A DNA stretch of 64,000 nt from Streptomyces sp. NBC_00525 (GTDB lineage Bacteria > Actinomycetota > Actinomycetes > Streptomycetales > Streptomycetaceae): contig NZ_CP107834.1 in NCBI RefSeq assembly GCF_036346595.1, positions 2,604,001 to 2,668,000 of the forward strand, in the 5' to 3' direction. Position numbers and translations under genes: made by a program. Shown one piece after another: positions 49,882 to 57,863 of this stretch. The notes beneath the pieces were generated by a model. The model was not told the origin of the DNA. It saw only the letters and a list, made by a program, of their open reading frames with translations, and searched no databases. Each line of letters begins with the position of its first letter. Position 1 is the first letter of the stretch.

Positions 49882-50697
49882 GTGACGAGCCTGACCCTCT
49901 CGCTGGTCCGGGGCGCCGTCTCCGCCCCCTTCAAGCGCCCCGGCCGCCCCGGCGCCACGCTCCCCGCCGGCCGCGCGCACCGGCCGGCCGCCCCCGCCGC
50001 TCCCGGACCGCTGGCCGCCTACCGCCGGATCTGCGGCTTCGCGGCGGACGGCCCGCTGCCGGTGACGTACCCGCACGTGCTGGCGTTCCCGCAGGCCATG
50101 CGGCTGATGACCCGCCGCGGCTTCCCGCTCCCGGTGACCGGACTCGTCCACACCTGGATCGAGATCGACGCCCACCGCACCCTGCGGCCCGAGGACCCCC
50201 TGGAACTCACGGTGTACGCCCGCGAGCTGGCCCCGCACCGGCGCGGCACCGAGGTCACGATGGTCACCGAGGCGCGCCTGGCGGGCGCACTCGTCTGGGA
50301 GTCCCGCAGCGGCTACCTCTCCCGGCACGCGACGCGCACCGAGGAGCCGCCCCGCGCGGACCCGCCGCCGCTCCTGCCCGCCGTCGCCGAGTGGCGGCTG
50401 CCCGGCAACCTCGGACGCCGGTACGCGGCGGCCTCCGGCGACCGCAACCCGATCCACCTCCACCCGCTCACCGCCCGGCCGTTCGGCTTCCCGCACGCCA
50501 TCGCCCACGGCATGTGGACCGTCGCCCGCTGCCTGGCCGCCACCGAGGACCCGGCCGCCCTCCGCACCGTCCGCGCCGACTTCCGCGCCCCGGTCCCACT
50601 CCCCACCACGGTCACCTACGCCACCGAGGGCACCGCGTTCCAGCTACGCGACGGCAGGAACGGCGACCGCGTCCACCTGACGGGGACTACGGGCTAG
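49882..50697 (+). CDS. MaoC-like hydratase/dehydratase (HtdX-like)
   Basis: A 271-aa double-hotdog-type protein. Residues ~60-150 are the first hotdog, and the catalytic hydratase-2 motif lies in GDRNPIHLHPLTARPFGFPHAIAHGMW (written in parts near residues 190-215: D-x-N-P-I-H and the following G-H-MW). It hydrates 2-enoyl-CoA/ACP to the 3R-hydroxy form, the substrate for the adjacent FabG. GTG start 4 bp after fabG. The stop overlaps the convergent TetR gene by 11 bp. Confidence 0.92.
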   Translation: MTSLTLSLVRGAVSAPFKRPGRPGATLPAGRAHRPAAPAAPGPLAAYRRICGFAADGPLPVTYPHVLAFPQAMRLMTRRGFPLPVTGLVHTWIEIDAHRTLRPEDPLELTVYARELAPHRRGTEVTMVTEARLAGALVWESRSGYLSRHATRTEEPPRADPPPLLPAVAEWRLPGNLGRRYAAASGDRNPIHLHPLTARPFGFPHAIAHGMWTVARCLAATEDPAALRTVRADFRAPVPLPTTVTYATEGTAFQLRDGRNGDRVHLTGTTG

Positions 50698-51331
50698 GCA
50701 CCTGCCAGGAGCGGCCGTTCATCAGGTTCTCCAGGCCCGCCCAGGAGAAGTTCATCAGGGTGGCCGCCGCCTCGTGGGCCGAGATGCCCGGAGTCTCGTT
50801 GGCCCAGCCGGCCAGCGACTCCGCGGCGCCCACCAGGGCCTGGGCCAGTCCGGCCACGTCCCGGTCCGGGAGCGCCCGGTCGTGGTGCGCCTCGCGGGCG
50901 GCGGCGCCGATGAGACCGGTCACGAAGGCGACGATCTCCTCGCGCATGGCGTGCACCTCGGTGGCGAACGGCTCGCCGTGCGTCCGGGCCTGCCGGTAGA
51001 GCACCGCCCAGCCGTCCTGGTTCTCCGCGGTGTGCGTGAAGAACGCCTGGAGCCCCTGCCAGAGCTGGCGGTCGGCCGGGAGGCCCGGCTCGGCGCCCGC
51101 CCGGACCGCTTCCAGCAGGGCCCGCGCCTCGCGCCGGATGCAGGCGGTGAACAGCTCGTCCTTGGAGTTCAGGTAGAGGTACACCAGCGGCTTGGACACC
51201 CCGGCCAGCTCGGCGATCTCGTCCATCGAGGCGGCCCGGTACCCGCGCTGCCCGAACGTCCGGACCGCGGCGTCCATCATCTGCCGCTCCCGCACCGCCC
51301 TCGGCATCCGCTTGTTGCGTCCCGCACTCAC
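50687..51331 (-). CDS. TetR-family regulator of the fatty-acid module
   Basis: A 214-aa protein. The N-terminal HTH is MMDAAVRTFGQRGYRAASMD with the recognition segment AGVSKPLVYLYLNSKDELF. The C-terminal ligand domain is helical. GTG start at 51331. Its position, convergent and overlapping with the MaoC gene, and the palindromes in the thiolase-FabG gap suggest it represses the fadA/fabG/maoC genes in response to an acyl-CoA. This is inference. Confidence 0.92.
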   Translation of the reverse strand: MSAGRNKRMPRAVRERQMMDAAVRTFGQRGYRAASMDEIAELAGVSKPLVYLYLNSKDELFTACIRREARALLEAVRAGAEPGLPADRQLWQGLQAFFTHTAENQDGWAVLYRQARTHGEPFATEVHAMREEIVAFVTGLIGAAAREAHHDRALPDRDVAGLAQALVGAAESLAGWANETPGISAHEAAATLMNFSWAGLENLMNGRSWQVPSP

Positions 51332-51409
51332 GTCGACTCCTCCCGCCCCCCCGGCACTACTCCTCGGTAAGGGTACGGGGCGCGCCGGGCCCCGTCGTAC
51401 GCCGCACGG

Positions 51410-51447
51410 CCGAGGGCCCCTCCTCCGCGGGGAGAAGGGGCCCTCGG
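51410..51447 (-). terminator. Hairpin terminator after the symporter gene
   Basis: Twelve-bp perfect stem CCGAGGGCCCCT / AGGGGCCCTCGG with a 14-base loop, 15 bp past the symporter stop and 78 bp before the TetR start on the same strand. Confidence 0.8.
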
Positions 51448-51462
51448 GCGCGTATGGCGTGG

Positions 51463-52836
51463 TCAGACGGCTGCCGGGACGCGCTCCGGCTCGGCGGCCG
51501 GTGCCCCGGTGCCCGCCGGCTCGGCGTCCTTCGGCTCGATGTCGTCCACCGGGGAGGCCGAGGCCGCGTGGTAGGCGTCGAGGTCGAGGATCTTCTCGCG
51601 GGCCGAGACGATCACCGGGACGAGCGCCTGGCCGGCCACGTTGGTGGCGGTCCGCATCATGTCCAGGATCGGGTCGATGGCCATCAGCAGGCCGACGCCC
51701 TCCAGCGGGAGGCCCAGCGTGGACAGGGTCAGGGTCAGCATGACCGTGGCGCCGGTCAGACCGGCGGTGGCCGCCGAGCCGATGACCGAGACGAACGCGA
51801 TCAGGAGGTAGTCGCCGATGCCCAGCTGCACGTCGAAGATCTGCGCGATGAAGATCGCGGCGAGCGCCGGGTAGATCGCGGCGCAGCCGTCCATCTTGGT
51901 GGTGGCGCCGAACGGGACGGAGAAGGAGGCGTACTCCTTCGGGACGCCGAGGCGCTCGGTGACCTTCTGGGTGACCGGCATGGTGCCGACCGAGGAGCGG
52001 GAGACGAACGCGAGCTGGATCGCGGGCCAGGCGCCCTTGAAGAACTGAAGCGGGCTGACCTTGGCGACGGTGGCGAGCAGCAGCGGGTAGACGCCGAACA
52101 TCACCAGCGCGCAGCCGATGTAGACGTCGGCGGTGAACGTCGCGTACTTGCCGATCAGGTCCCAGCCGTAGTCGGCGATCGCGTAGCCGATGAGGCCGAC
52201 GGTGCCGAGGGGGGCGAGGCGGATGACCCACCACAGGGCCTTCTGCAGCAGCTCCAGGACCGATTCGCTGAGGGTCAGGATCGGCTGGGCCTTCTCGCCG
52301 AGCTGGAGGGCGGCGATACCGGCGACGGCGGCCATGAAGACGATCTGGAGCACGTTCAGCTCGGCGAACGGCGTGATGACGTTGTTCGGGACGATCCCGG
52401 TCAGGAAGTCGAGCCAGGAGCCGGCGTGCTCGGGGAGCTTGCCGTCCCGGGGGGTCAGGCCGGTGCCGGAGCCCGGATTGGTGACCAGGCCGATCCCGAG
52501 GCCGATGGCGACGGCGATCAACGAGGTGATCATGAACCAGAGCAGGGTGCGGGTGGCCAGCCGGGCGGCGTTGTTGACCTTGCGCAGGTTGGTGATCGAC
52601 ACCAGGATCGCGAAGAAGACCAGGGGCGCGACGGCCAGCTTCAGCAGCTGGACGAAGATGTGGCCGATCTTGTCGAGCGTGGTGTAGAGCCAGTCGATGT
52701 CCTGGCTGCGGGTGAGCCAGCCGAGCAGGACGCCGAGGACGAGACCGGCGACGATCTGGGCCCAGAACGGGACCTTGGGTATGCGGAAGCCGGAGCCTGC
52801 GGGCTTCTCGGCGGTGGACGCGGGGTTCGCGGACAC
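51463..52836 (-). CDS. Dicarboxylate/amino-acid:cation symporter (DAACS)
   Basis: A 457-aa membrane protein of the GltP/DctA family with eight helices and two re-entrant loops. The serine-rich hairpin is FVSRSSVGTMPVT; the substrate and cation region is FGATTKMDGCAAIYPALAAIF and later MLTLTLSTLGLP...DPILDMMRTATNVAGQA. It imports C4-dicarboxylates, glutamate/aspartate or cystine-like substrates with Na+ or H+. The GTG at 52836 is preferred because GGAG lies seven bases before it; an upstream ATG at 52860 is possible. A Cys-rich leader peptide lies 118 bp upstream. Confidence 0.93.
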   Translation of the reverse strand: MSANPASTAEKPAGSGFRIPKVPFWAQIVAGLVLGVLLGWLTRSQDIDWLYTTLDKIGHIFVQLLKLAVAPLVFFAILVSITNLRKVNNAARLATRTLLWFMITSLIAVAIGLGIGLVTNPGSGTGLTPRDGKLPEHAGSWLDFLTGIVPNNVITPFAELNVLQIVFMAAVAGIAALQLGEKAQPILTLSESVLELLQKALWWVIRLAPLGTVGLIGYAIADYGWDLIGKYATFTADVYIGCALVMFGVYPLLLATVAKVSPLQFFKGAWPAIQLAFVSRSSVGTMPVTQKVTERLGVPKEYASFSVPFGATTKMDGCAAIYPALAAIFIAQIFDVQLGIGDYLLIAFVSVIGSAATAGLTGATVMLTLTLSTLGLPLEGVGLLMAIDPILDMMRTATNVAGQALVPVIVSAREKILDLDAYHAASASPVDDIEPKDAEPAGTGAPAAEPERVPAAV

Positions 52837-52954
52837 GGACACACTCCAGATGTGACGCATCGGGACGCACGGGGACGGTGTGCGGAGGGGGACGGGGGTG
52901 CGGCGCCCGCGTCAGGGCAGAACCCGGAGGGCGACGCCGCTGCATGTGCCGGAA

Positions 52955-53062
52955 TCAGACGTTGCGGCAACAGACCGCGGACATACAGCGGCAGAGATCG
53001 ACATGCAGGCGCTCCACGAGCGGGGTGCCCGTGGCAGATCGGAGGCGCACAGCAGTCTTCAT
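52955..53062 (-). CDS. Cys-rich leader peptide upstream of the symporter gene
   Basis: A 35-aa open frame: MKTAVRLRSATG, then a middle with LVERLHVDL, then CRCMSAVCCRNV. Four cysteines lie in nine residues near the end. Short actinobacterial leader peptides with this R-HVDL-R-x-x-SA-CC shape stand before sulfur-related or transport genes, and polycysteine leaders are known cysteine-responsive attenuators in mycobacteria. It has no clear ribosome binding site. Starvation for Cys-tRNA would stall ribosomes at the Cys codons and could free the downstream symporter. That suggests the symporter carries cystine or a related compound, which is inference. Confidence 0.75.
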   Translation of the reverse strand: MKTAVRLRSATGTPLVERLHVDLCRCMSAVCCRNV

Positions 53063-53084
53063 GCCGAACACGTTAACACTTGAA

Positions 53085-53101
53085 CTTTGAGAGCCTCAAA
53101 G
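53085..53101. promoter_or_regulatory. Palindrome upstream of the leader peptide
   Basis: CTTTGAG-AGC-CTCAAAG, perfect 7-bp arms, 23 bp before the leader ATG in an AT-rich stretch (53062-53120). It is placed to overlap the promoter of the leader-symporter transcript. The regulator is not identifiable. Confidence 0.6.
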
Positions 53102-53179
53102 GTCTTCTTTGGTACAAGAGAGCGCTCCCAGCCCCCGCGCGGCCGGCCGGAGCCCCCAACTCCGCCTGGATACACGAAA

Positions 53180-53217
53180 AACCCCAGTACAGGAGCGGTT
53201 GCTCCTGCGCCGGGGTT
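53180..53217 (-). terminator. Intrinsic terminator of the DUF4229 gene
   Basis: On the minus strand: AACCCC...AGGAGC-loop-GCTCCT...GGGGTT followed directly by a T run. The two-part stem and T tract are unusually classical for this genome. It lies 63 bp past the DUF4229 stop and shields the leader peptide promoter. Confidence 0.85.
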
Positions 53218-53279
53218 CGACGGGAAAAGAAGCCGGGATGTGAGGTAACTTACGCCGTTCTTACGGGGTGACGGCGTTG

Positions 53280-53576
53280 TTACGGGGTGACGCCGTCCTC
53301 GCGGGTGCGGTTGGCCTCCAGGCGCGCCTTGGCCCGGCCGACCGAGTCGACGATCTGCTCGGACATCTCGTCACGCTGCTTGCGCAGCACGACGAAGCTG
53401 AGCGGCGCGGACAGCACCAGGGCGAGCAGGATCACCCACACGAGGTTGGAGCCCCCGACCCCGGACGGCACCACTCCGAAGTGGACGGCGACGGCCGCGA
53501 TGACGAAGCAGCCGACGAAGATGCTGAGACGCATCGCGGTGTACCGGATCGTTGCGCTCGGCTTGGCAGCGGACAC
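53280..53576 (-). CDS. DUF4229 small membrane protein
   Basis: A 98-aa protein: two helices (residues ~16-36, MRLSIFVGCFVIAAVAVHFG, and ~45-68, VWVILLALVLSAPLSFVVL), then a basic helical tail (RKQRDEMSEQIVDSVGRAKAR). GTG start at 53576 with GAGAGAAGG upstream. The family is conserved near the menaquinone genes of Streptomyces; function unknown. Confidence 0.88.
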   Translation of the reverse strand: MSAAKPSATIRYTAMRLSIFVGCFVIAAVAVHFGVVPSGVGGSNLVWVILLALVLSAPLSFVVLRKQRDEMSEQIVDSVGRAKARLEANRTREDGVTP

Positions 53577-53668
53577 AGCTGGCCTTCTCTCTACGTACGA
53601 CAGTCCTGCCCGACCAGTGAAGCATGCCCCGCAATCGATCGATTCGCAGGGCCGCGTCCCGGCGGTGC

Positions 53669-54193
53669 TCAGAGCAGCGGCAGCAGCATCGTGATGTCGT
53701 CGCGGTCGTCCCCGTCGGCCACCCGGATCGCCCCCGGAACGCGTCCGACCTCCTTGTAGCCGCAGGCCGCGTAGAAGCGGTCGGCGCCCGTGCCGCCCCG
53801 GCAGGTGAGCCGGAGCGCCTCGATGCCCTCGGTGGCGCGGGCCGCGTCCGCGACCACCTCCATCAGGTCCCGGCCGTACCCACGGCCCTGGTGACGGGGG
53901 TGGACCATCACGGTGTACACCCACAGCCAGTGGCGCATCAGCCGGTGCGTGTTGCGGGCGAGGAAGGCGGTGGCGGCGACGGCGCCCTCCGCGTCGTGGC
54001 CGACGACCAGCCGGGTGCGTCCCTCGGTCAGCCCGAGCTGGTGCTTCAGCAGCTCGGGCCGTACGTCCTCCTCCGACACGGGCGGTACGAAGCCCACCGC
54101 GCCGCCGGCGTTGGACACGTCGACCCAGAGCGCGACGATGCCGTCGCCCAGAGGCGCGTCGAAGGGCGGATCGACCACAAAGGTAAGACTCAT
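53669..54193 (-). CDS. GNAT-family N-acetyltransferase
   Basis: A 174-aa protein with the GNAT core: motif A is VYTVMVHPRHQGRGYGRDLM (the Q-x-x-G-x-G/A acetyl-CoA loop), followed by EALRLTCRGG and GADRFYAACGYKEVGR at the end. The substrate is unknown. Only weak start signals are seen at ATG 54193. It lies upstream of DUF4229 and downstream of mqnE's terminator. Confidence 0.88.
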   Translation of the reverse strand: MSLTFVVDPPFDAPLGDGIVALWVDVSNAGGAVGFVPPVSEEDVRPELLKHQLGLTEGRTRLVVGHDAEGAVAATAFLARNTHRLMRHWLWVYTVMVHPRHQGRGYGRDLMEVVADAARATEGIEALRLTCRGGTGADRFYAACGYKEVGRVPGAIRVADGDDRDDITMLLPLL

Positions 54194-54231
54194 AACCGCA
54201 GATTAACTATTACCAGCACGCGGCACAAGAA

Positions 54232-54260
54232 AGCTCCGGCCGGGGACGGTGGCCGGAGCT
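54232..54260 (-). terminator. Terminator of mqnE
   Basis: Perfect 10-bp stem AGCTCCGGCC / GGCCGGAGCT with a 9-base loop; on the minus strand it is followed by TTTCTT. It lies 33 bp past the mqnE stop. Confidence 0.8.
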
Positions 54261-54292
54261 CTCGTACGCGTGGCGCCGCGCGGCGCGCCGGG

Positions 54293-55456
54293 TCAGACCC
54301 GCATCGGCTGCGGCGACTCGCGCCGCTCCGCGTCCGGTCCGGGGTACTCGCGGATGATCTCGTACCGGGTGTTGCGCTCCACCGGGCGGAAACCGGCGTC
54401 CCGGATCAGGTCGAGCAGATCCTCGCGGGTCAGCTTGTTCGGCGTGCCGTAGTTGTCCGCGTCGTGCGTGATCTTGTACTCGACGACCGAGCCGTCCATG
54501 TCGTCCGCGCCGTGCTGGAGGGCGAGCTGCGCGGTCTGCACGCCGTGCATCACCCAGAACACCTTGACGTGCGGCACGTTGTCGAACAGCAGCCGGGAGA
54601 CGGCGAAGGTTTTCAGCGCCTCGGCGCCGGTCGCCATCGTGGTCCGCGCCTGGAGCTTGTTGCGGACCTTGCCGTCCTTCATGTCCACGAAGTCGTGCTG
54701 GTAGCGCAGCGGGATGAAGACCTGGAAGCCGCCGGTCTCGTCCTGGAGCTCACGCAGCCGCAGGACGTGGTCCACCCGGTGCCGGGGCTCCTCGATGTGC
54801 CCGTAGAGCATGGTCGCCGGCGTCTTGAGCCCCTTCTCGTGGGCGAGCCGGTGGATGCGCGACCAGTCCTCCCAGTGCGTCCGGTGGTCCACGATGTGCT
54901 GGCGGACCTCCCAGTCGAAGATCTCCGCGCCGCCGCCGGTCAGCGACTCCAGACCGGCCTCGATCAGCTCGTCCAGGATGTCCGATGCGGACATGCCGGA
55001 GATCGTCTCGAAGTGGTGGATCTCGGTGGCGGTGAACGCCTTGAGGGAGACCTGCGGCAGCGCCTCCTTGAGCGCGCTCAGCGAGCGCGGGTAGTAGCGC
55101 CACGGCAGCGAGGGGTGCAGCCCGTTGACGATGTGCAGCTCGGTGAGGTTCTCGCCCTCCATCGCCTTGGCGAGCTTCACCGCCTCCTCGATGCGCATGG
55201 TGTACGCGTCCTTCTCCCCCGGCTTGCGCTGGAAGGAGCAGTACGCGCACGAGGCGGTGCACACGTTGGTCATGTTGAGGTGCCGGTTGACGTTGAAGTG
55301 GACGACGTCGCCGTTCTTGCGCGTACGCACCTCATGGGCCAGCCCGCCGAGCCAGGCCAGGTCGTCGGACTCGTAGAGCGCGATCCCGTCCTCGCGGGTC
55401 AGCCGCTCACCGGCCCCGACCTTCTGCTCCAGCTCGCGCTTGAGTCCCGCGTCCAC
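54293..55456 (-). CDS. mqnE: Aminofutalosine synthase MqnE
   Basis: A 387-aa radical SAM enzyme with the iron-sulfur motif CTASCAYC (C66, C70, C73), after the family stretch VVHFNVNRHLNMTNV. It joins the chorismate-derived enol ether to adenosine in the futalosine pathway to menaquinone. Homology to CofG/CofH/MqnC is visible, but the NRHLNMTNVC context and the neighbours (UbiX/UbiA/UbiD genes) support MqnE. GTG start at 55456 with GGAGG eight bases upstream. It is followed by its own terminator. Confidence 0.95.
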   Translation of the reverse strand: MDAGLKRELEQKVGAGERLTREDGIALYESDDLAWLGGLAHEVRTRKNGDVVHFNVNRHLNMTNVCTASCAYCSFQRKPGEKDAYTMRIEEAVKLAKAMEGENLTELHIVNGLHPSLPWRYYPRSLSALKEALPQVSLKAFTATEIHHFETISGMSASDILDELIEAGLESLTGGGAEIFDWEVRQHIVDHRTHWEDWSRIHRLAHEKGLKTPATMLYGHIEEPRHRVDHVLRLRELQDETGGFQVFIPLRYQHDFVDMKDGKVRNKLQARTTMATGAEALKTFAVSRLLFDNVPHVKVFWVMHGVQTAQLALQHGADDMDGSVVEYKITHDADNYGTPNKLTREDLLDLIRDAGFRPVERNTRYEIIREYPGPDAERRESPQPMRV

Positions 55457-55502
55457 CAGTGCGCCTCCATGTCTTCCGTACCGGACCCGCCCCACCGTAC
55501 GC

Positions 55503-55958
55503 CTAGGCGGGCTCGGGCAGCTCTCCGACCCGGTTCTCCCACTTGGTGGAGAGCACGATGGTGGTACGGGTGCGCGAGACGCCCTTGGTGCTGCTCAGGC
55601 GGCGGATGGTCCGCTCCAGGCCGTCCACGTCGCCGACGCGCACCTTGAGCATGTAGGAGTCGTCGCCCGCGATGAACCAGGCGTCCTCGATCTCCGCGAG
55701 GTCCTTGAGGCGGTGCGCCACGTCCTCGTGGTCGGCGTCGTCGGACAGCGAGATGCCGATCAGCGCGGTGACCCCGAGGCCGAGCGAGGTCGCGTCCACG
55801 GTGGCGCGGTAGCCGGTGATGACCCCGGCGGATTCCAGCCGGTTGATGCGGTCGGTGACGCTGGGCCCGGAGAGCCCCACGAGCCGTCCCAGCTCGGCGT
55901 ACGAGGCCCTGCCGTTCTCCCGGAGGGCCTGGATGAGCTGCCTGTCCACCGCGTCCAT
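55503..55958 (-). CDS. Lrp/AsnC-family regulator
   Basis: A 151-aa protein with an N-terminal HTH (DAVDRQLIQALRENGRASYA, then LVGLSGPSVTDRINRLESAG) and a C-terminal RAM effector domain (VTALIGISLSDDADHEDVAH...YMLKVRVGDVDGLE). It senses an amino acid by oligomer rearrangement. Start ATG 55958 with GGAAGG ten bases before it; an ATG at 55976 adds six residues and lacks a ribosome site. Placed between mqnE and the ubi genes, so menaquinone genes may be among its targets. Confidence 0.93.
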   Translation of the reverse strand: MDAVDRQLIQALRENGRASYAELGRLVGLSGPSVTDRINRLESAGVITGYRATVDATSLGLGVTALIGISLSDDADHEDVAHRLKDLAEIEDAWFIAGDDSYMLKVRVGDVDGLERTIRRLSSTKGVSRTRTTIVLSTKWENRVGELPEPA

Positions 55959-56090
55959 ATGACTGAAACCTTCCATTGTTCAGCAGTACCGCAAGTCTAC
56001 GTGTAGAATCTAAGGCGTGCAGGCATTAGAGCCTGCAAATCTTCTCGCACAATCAAAAACCGCTTACGAATCTTCAGGAGTGACTGCCCC

Positions 56091-56228
56091 GTGTACACGA
56101 TCGAGATGGCCTACGCCCGGATGCGCGAGCTTCAGGACCTGGCCAACCGCTCGCGTGCCCACCACCCCGCCGCCGCCCTCCGGCTCGACCGGGCCCGCGG
56201 CCCGCGCCGCGCCGGCAAGAAGCGCTGA
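56091..56228 (+). CDS. Conserved 45-aa basic protein
   Basis: GTG at 56091 with AGGAG ten bases upstream opens VYTIEMAYARMRELQDLANR, then a basic Ala/Arg-rich tail ending RRAGKKR. It is one amphipathic helix plus a positively charged end. The frame has a proper ribosome site, and very similar tiny proteins are familiar next to the menaquinone genes of other Streptomyces. Function unknown; nucleic-acid or membrane contact is conceivable. Confidence 0.75.
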   Translation: MYTIEMAYARMRELQDLANRSRAHHPAAALRLDRARGPRRAGKKR

Positions 56229-56238
56229 CCCGGCCGGA

Positions 56239-56922
56239 TCAGCCACCGGAGCCACCACCGAGCTCCCCCTCCCAGCGGCGGTACAGCCGGTGCGGCACCC
56301 CCGCCGCGTCCAGCACCCGCCCGGCGACGAAGTCCACCAGATCCTGGATGTGCGTCGCCCCCGCGTAGAAGCCCGGCGAGGCGGGCAGCACGACCGCGCC
56401 CGCCTCGTCCAGGGCCACCAGCTGCTTCAGCGTCGCCCCGCTCAACGGCGTCTCGCGCACCGCGACCACCAGCTTCCGCCGCTCCTTGAGCGTCACGCCC
56501 GCGGCCCGCTGCAACAGGTCCTTCGACAGCCCGAGCGCCACCCCCGCCACGCACGCCGTGGACGCCGGCACGATCAGCATCCCCTTGGCCGGGTACGACC
56601 CGGAGGACGGCCCCGCGGCCAGATCGCCGGCCGCCCAGTGGCGTACGCCGGACACGTCCACGTCGAAGGTGTGCGGCTTGCCGTCCGCGCCCCGCGCCAG
56701 CCAGGCCGCCAGGTCCTCGCGCCAGTGCGCGTCCCGGTAGGCGATCCCGGTCTCGTCCAGGAGCGTGAGCCGCGAGGCCCGGCTCACCACCAGATCGACG
56801 CTCTCCCCCGCCGCCAGCAGCCCCCGCAGCACCGAGGCCGCGAAAGGGGTGCCCGAAGCGCCGGAAACCCCGACAATCCAAGGCGAACGCGGCGACTGAC
56901 TCACTGAAGACCCGGAATCCAC
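56239..56922 (-). CDS. UbiX-type flavin prenyltransferase
   Basis: A 227-aa protein with the UbiX landmarks: PWIVGVSGASGTPFAASVLRGL (FMN site), the VPASTACVAGVALGLSKDLLQRAA region and ERRKLVVAVRETPLS (phosphate site). It prenylates FMN to the cofactor used by UbiD decarboxylases; the UbiD gene lies two genes upstream in the same direction. It starts 23 bp after the UbiA gene. GTG at 56922, with another GTG seven codons later. Confidence 0.94.
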   Translation of the reverse strand: MDSGSSVSQSPRSPWIVGVSGASGTPFAASVLRGLLAAGESVDLVVSRASRLTLLDETGIAYRDAHWREDLAAWLARGADGKPHTFDVDVSGVRHWAAGDLAAGPSSGSYPAKGMLIVPASTACVAGVALGLSKDLLQRAAGVTLKERRKLVVAVRETPLSGATLKQLVALDEAGAVVLPASPGFYAGATHIQDLVDFVAGRVLDAAGVPHRLYRRWEGELGGGSGG

Positions 56923-56945
56923 ACCACCAGGCTATCCGGCACCGC

Positions 56946-57863
56946 TCACACGGTGAGCCCGCGCACCACCAGGTCCAGCAGCGCGCACACGAACAGCGCG
57001 ATGCCGATGAAGCCGTTGACCGAGAAGAACGCCCGGTTCAGCCGGGACAGATCGTGCGGCCGCACCACGCGGTGCTCGTACACGAAGGCCACCGCGACGA
57101 CCGCCATGCCGATCCAGTAGAACGCCTGCGCGTCCGTGGCCAGCCCGAACCACACCAGCAGGGCCGTCGTCACCACGTGGCAGACCCGCGCGCCCCACAG
57201 CGCGGCCGGGATGCCGAAGCGCGCCGGGAAGGAGAGCACCCCGTGGGCCCGGTCCGCCCGCACGTCCTGGCAGGCGAAGATCAGGTCGAAGCCGCCGATC
57301 CAGATGCCGACCGCGAGCCCCAGGATCACCGCGTCCCACGACCAGCTGCCCGTCACCGCCAGCCAGGCCCCGATCGGCCCGATGGCCTGGGCGAGCCCCA
57401 GGATCGCGTGCGGGAAGTTCGTGAACCGCTTGCCGTACGGGTAGACCACCATCGGGACCACCGCGACCGGCGCCAGCGCCAGACAGAGCGGGTTCAGCAG
57501 GGCCGCCGCCCCGAGGAACACCACGAGCGCGACGAGCGCCCCCGTCCACGCCGACTTCACCGACACCGCGCCGGTGACCAGCTCGCGGCCGGCCGTGCGC
57601 GGATTACGGGCGTCGAGCTCACGGTCGATGATCCGGTTCGCCGCCATCGCGAACGTCCGCAGCCCGACCATCGCCAGCGTGACCAGCAGCAGCGTGCCCC
57701 AGTGGACGTGCTCGTCGAGCTGGAACATCGCGGTCAGGGCGGCGATGTAGGCGAAGGGCAGCGCGAAGACGGAGTGCTCGATCATGACGAGCCGCAGGAA
57801 CGCCCTCACCTTGCCGCTCGGCTGCGCCGGCCCCGAACCGAGGGCCGCTTCGGCTGCGCTCAC
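56946..57863 (-). CDS. mqnP: UbiA-type prenyltransferase for menaquinone (MqnP)
   Basis: A 305-aa membrane protein with eight to nine helices. The two Asp-rich motifs are NRIIDRELD and DVRADRAHG, which bind the polyprenyl diphosphate through magnesium. In the futalosine pathway it attaches the prenyl chain to the naphthoate ring before decarboxylation. Its GTG overlaps the UbiD stop (GTGA), giving coupled translation UbiD-UbiA-UbiX. Confidence 0.94.
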   Translation of the reverse strand: MSAAEAALGSGPAQPSGKVRAFLRLVMIEHSVFALPFAYIAALTAMFQLDEHVHWGTLLLVTLAMVGLRTFAMAANRIIDRELDARNPRTAGRELVTGAVSVKSAWTGALVALVVFLGAAALLNPLCLALAPVAVVPMVVYPYGKRFTNFPHAILGLAQAIGPIGAWLAVTGSWSWDAVILGLAVGIWIGGFDLIFACQDVRADRAHGVLSFPARFGIPAALWGARVCHVVTTALLVWFGLATDAQAFYWIGMAVVAVAFVYEHRVVRPHDLSRLNRAFFSVNGFIGIALFVCALLDLVVRGLTV

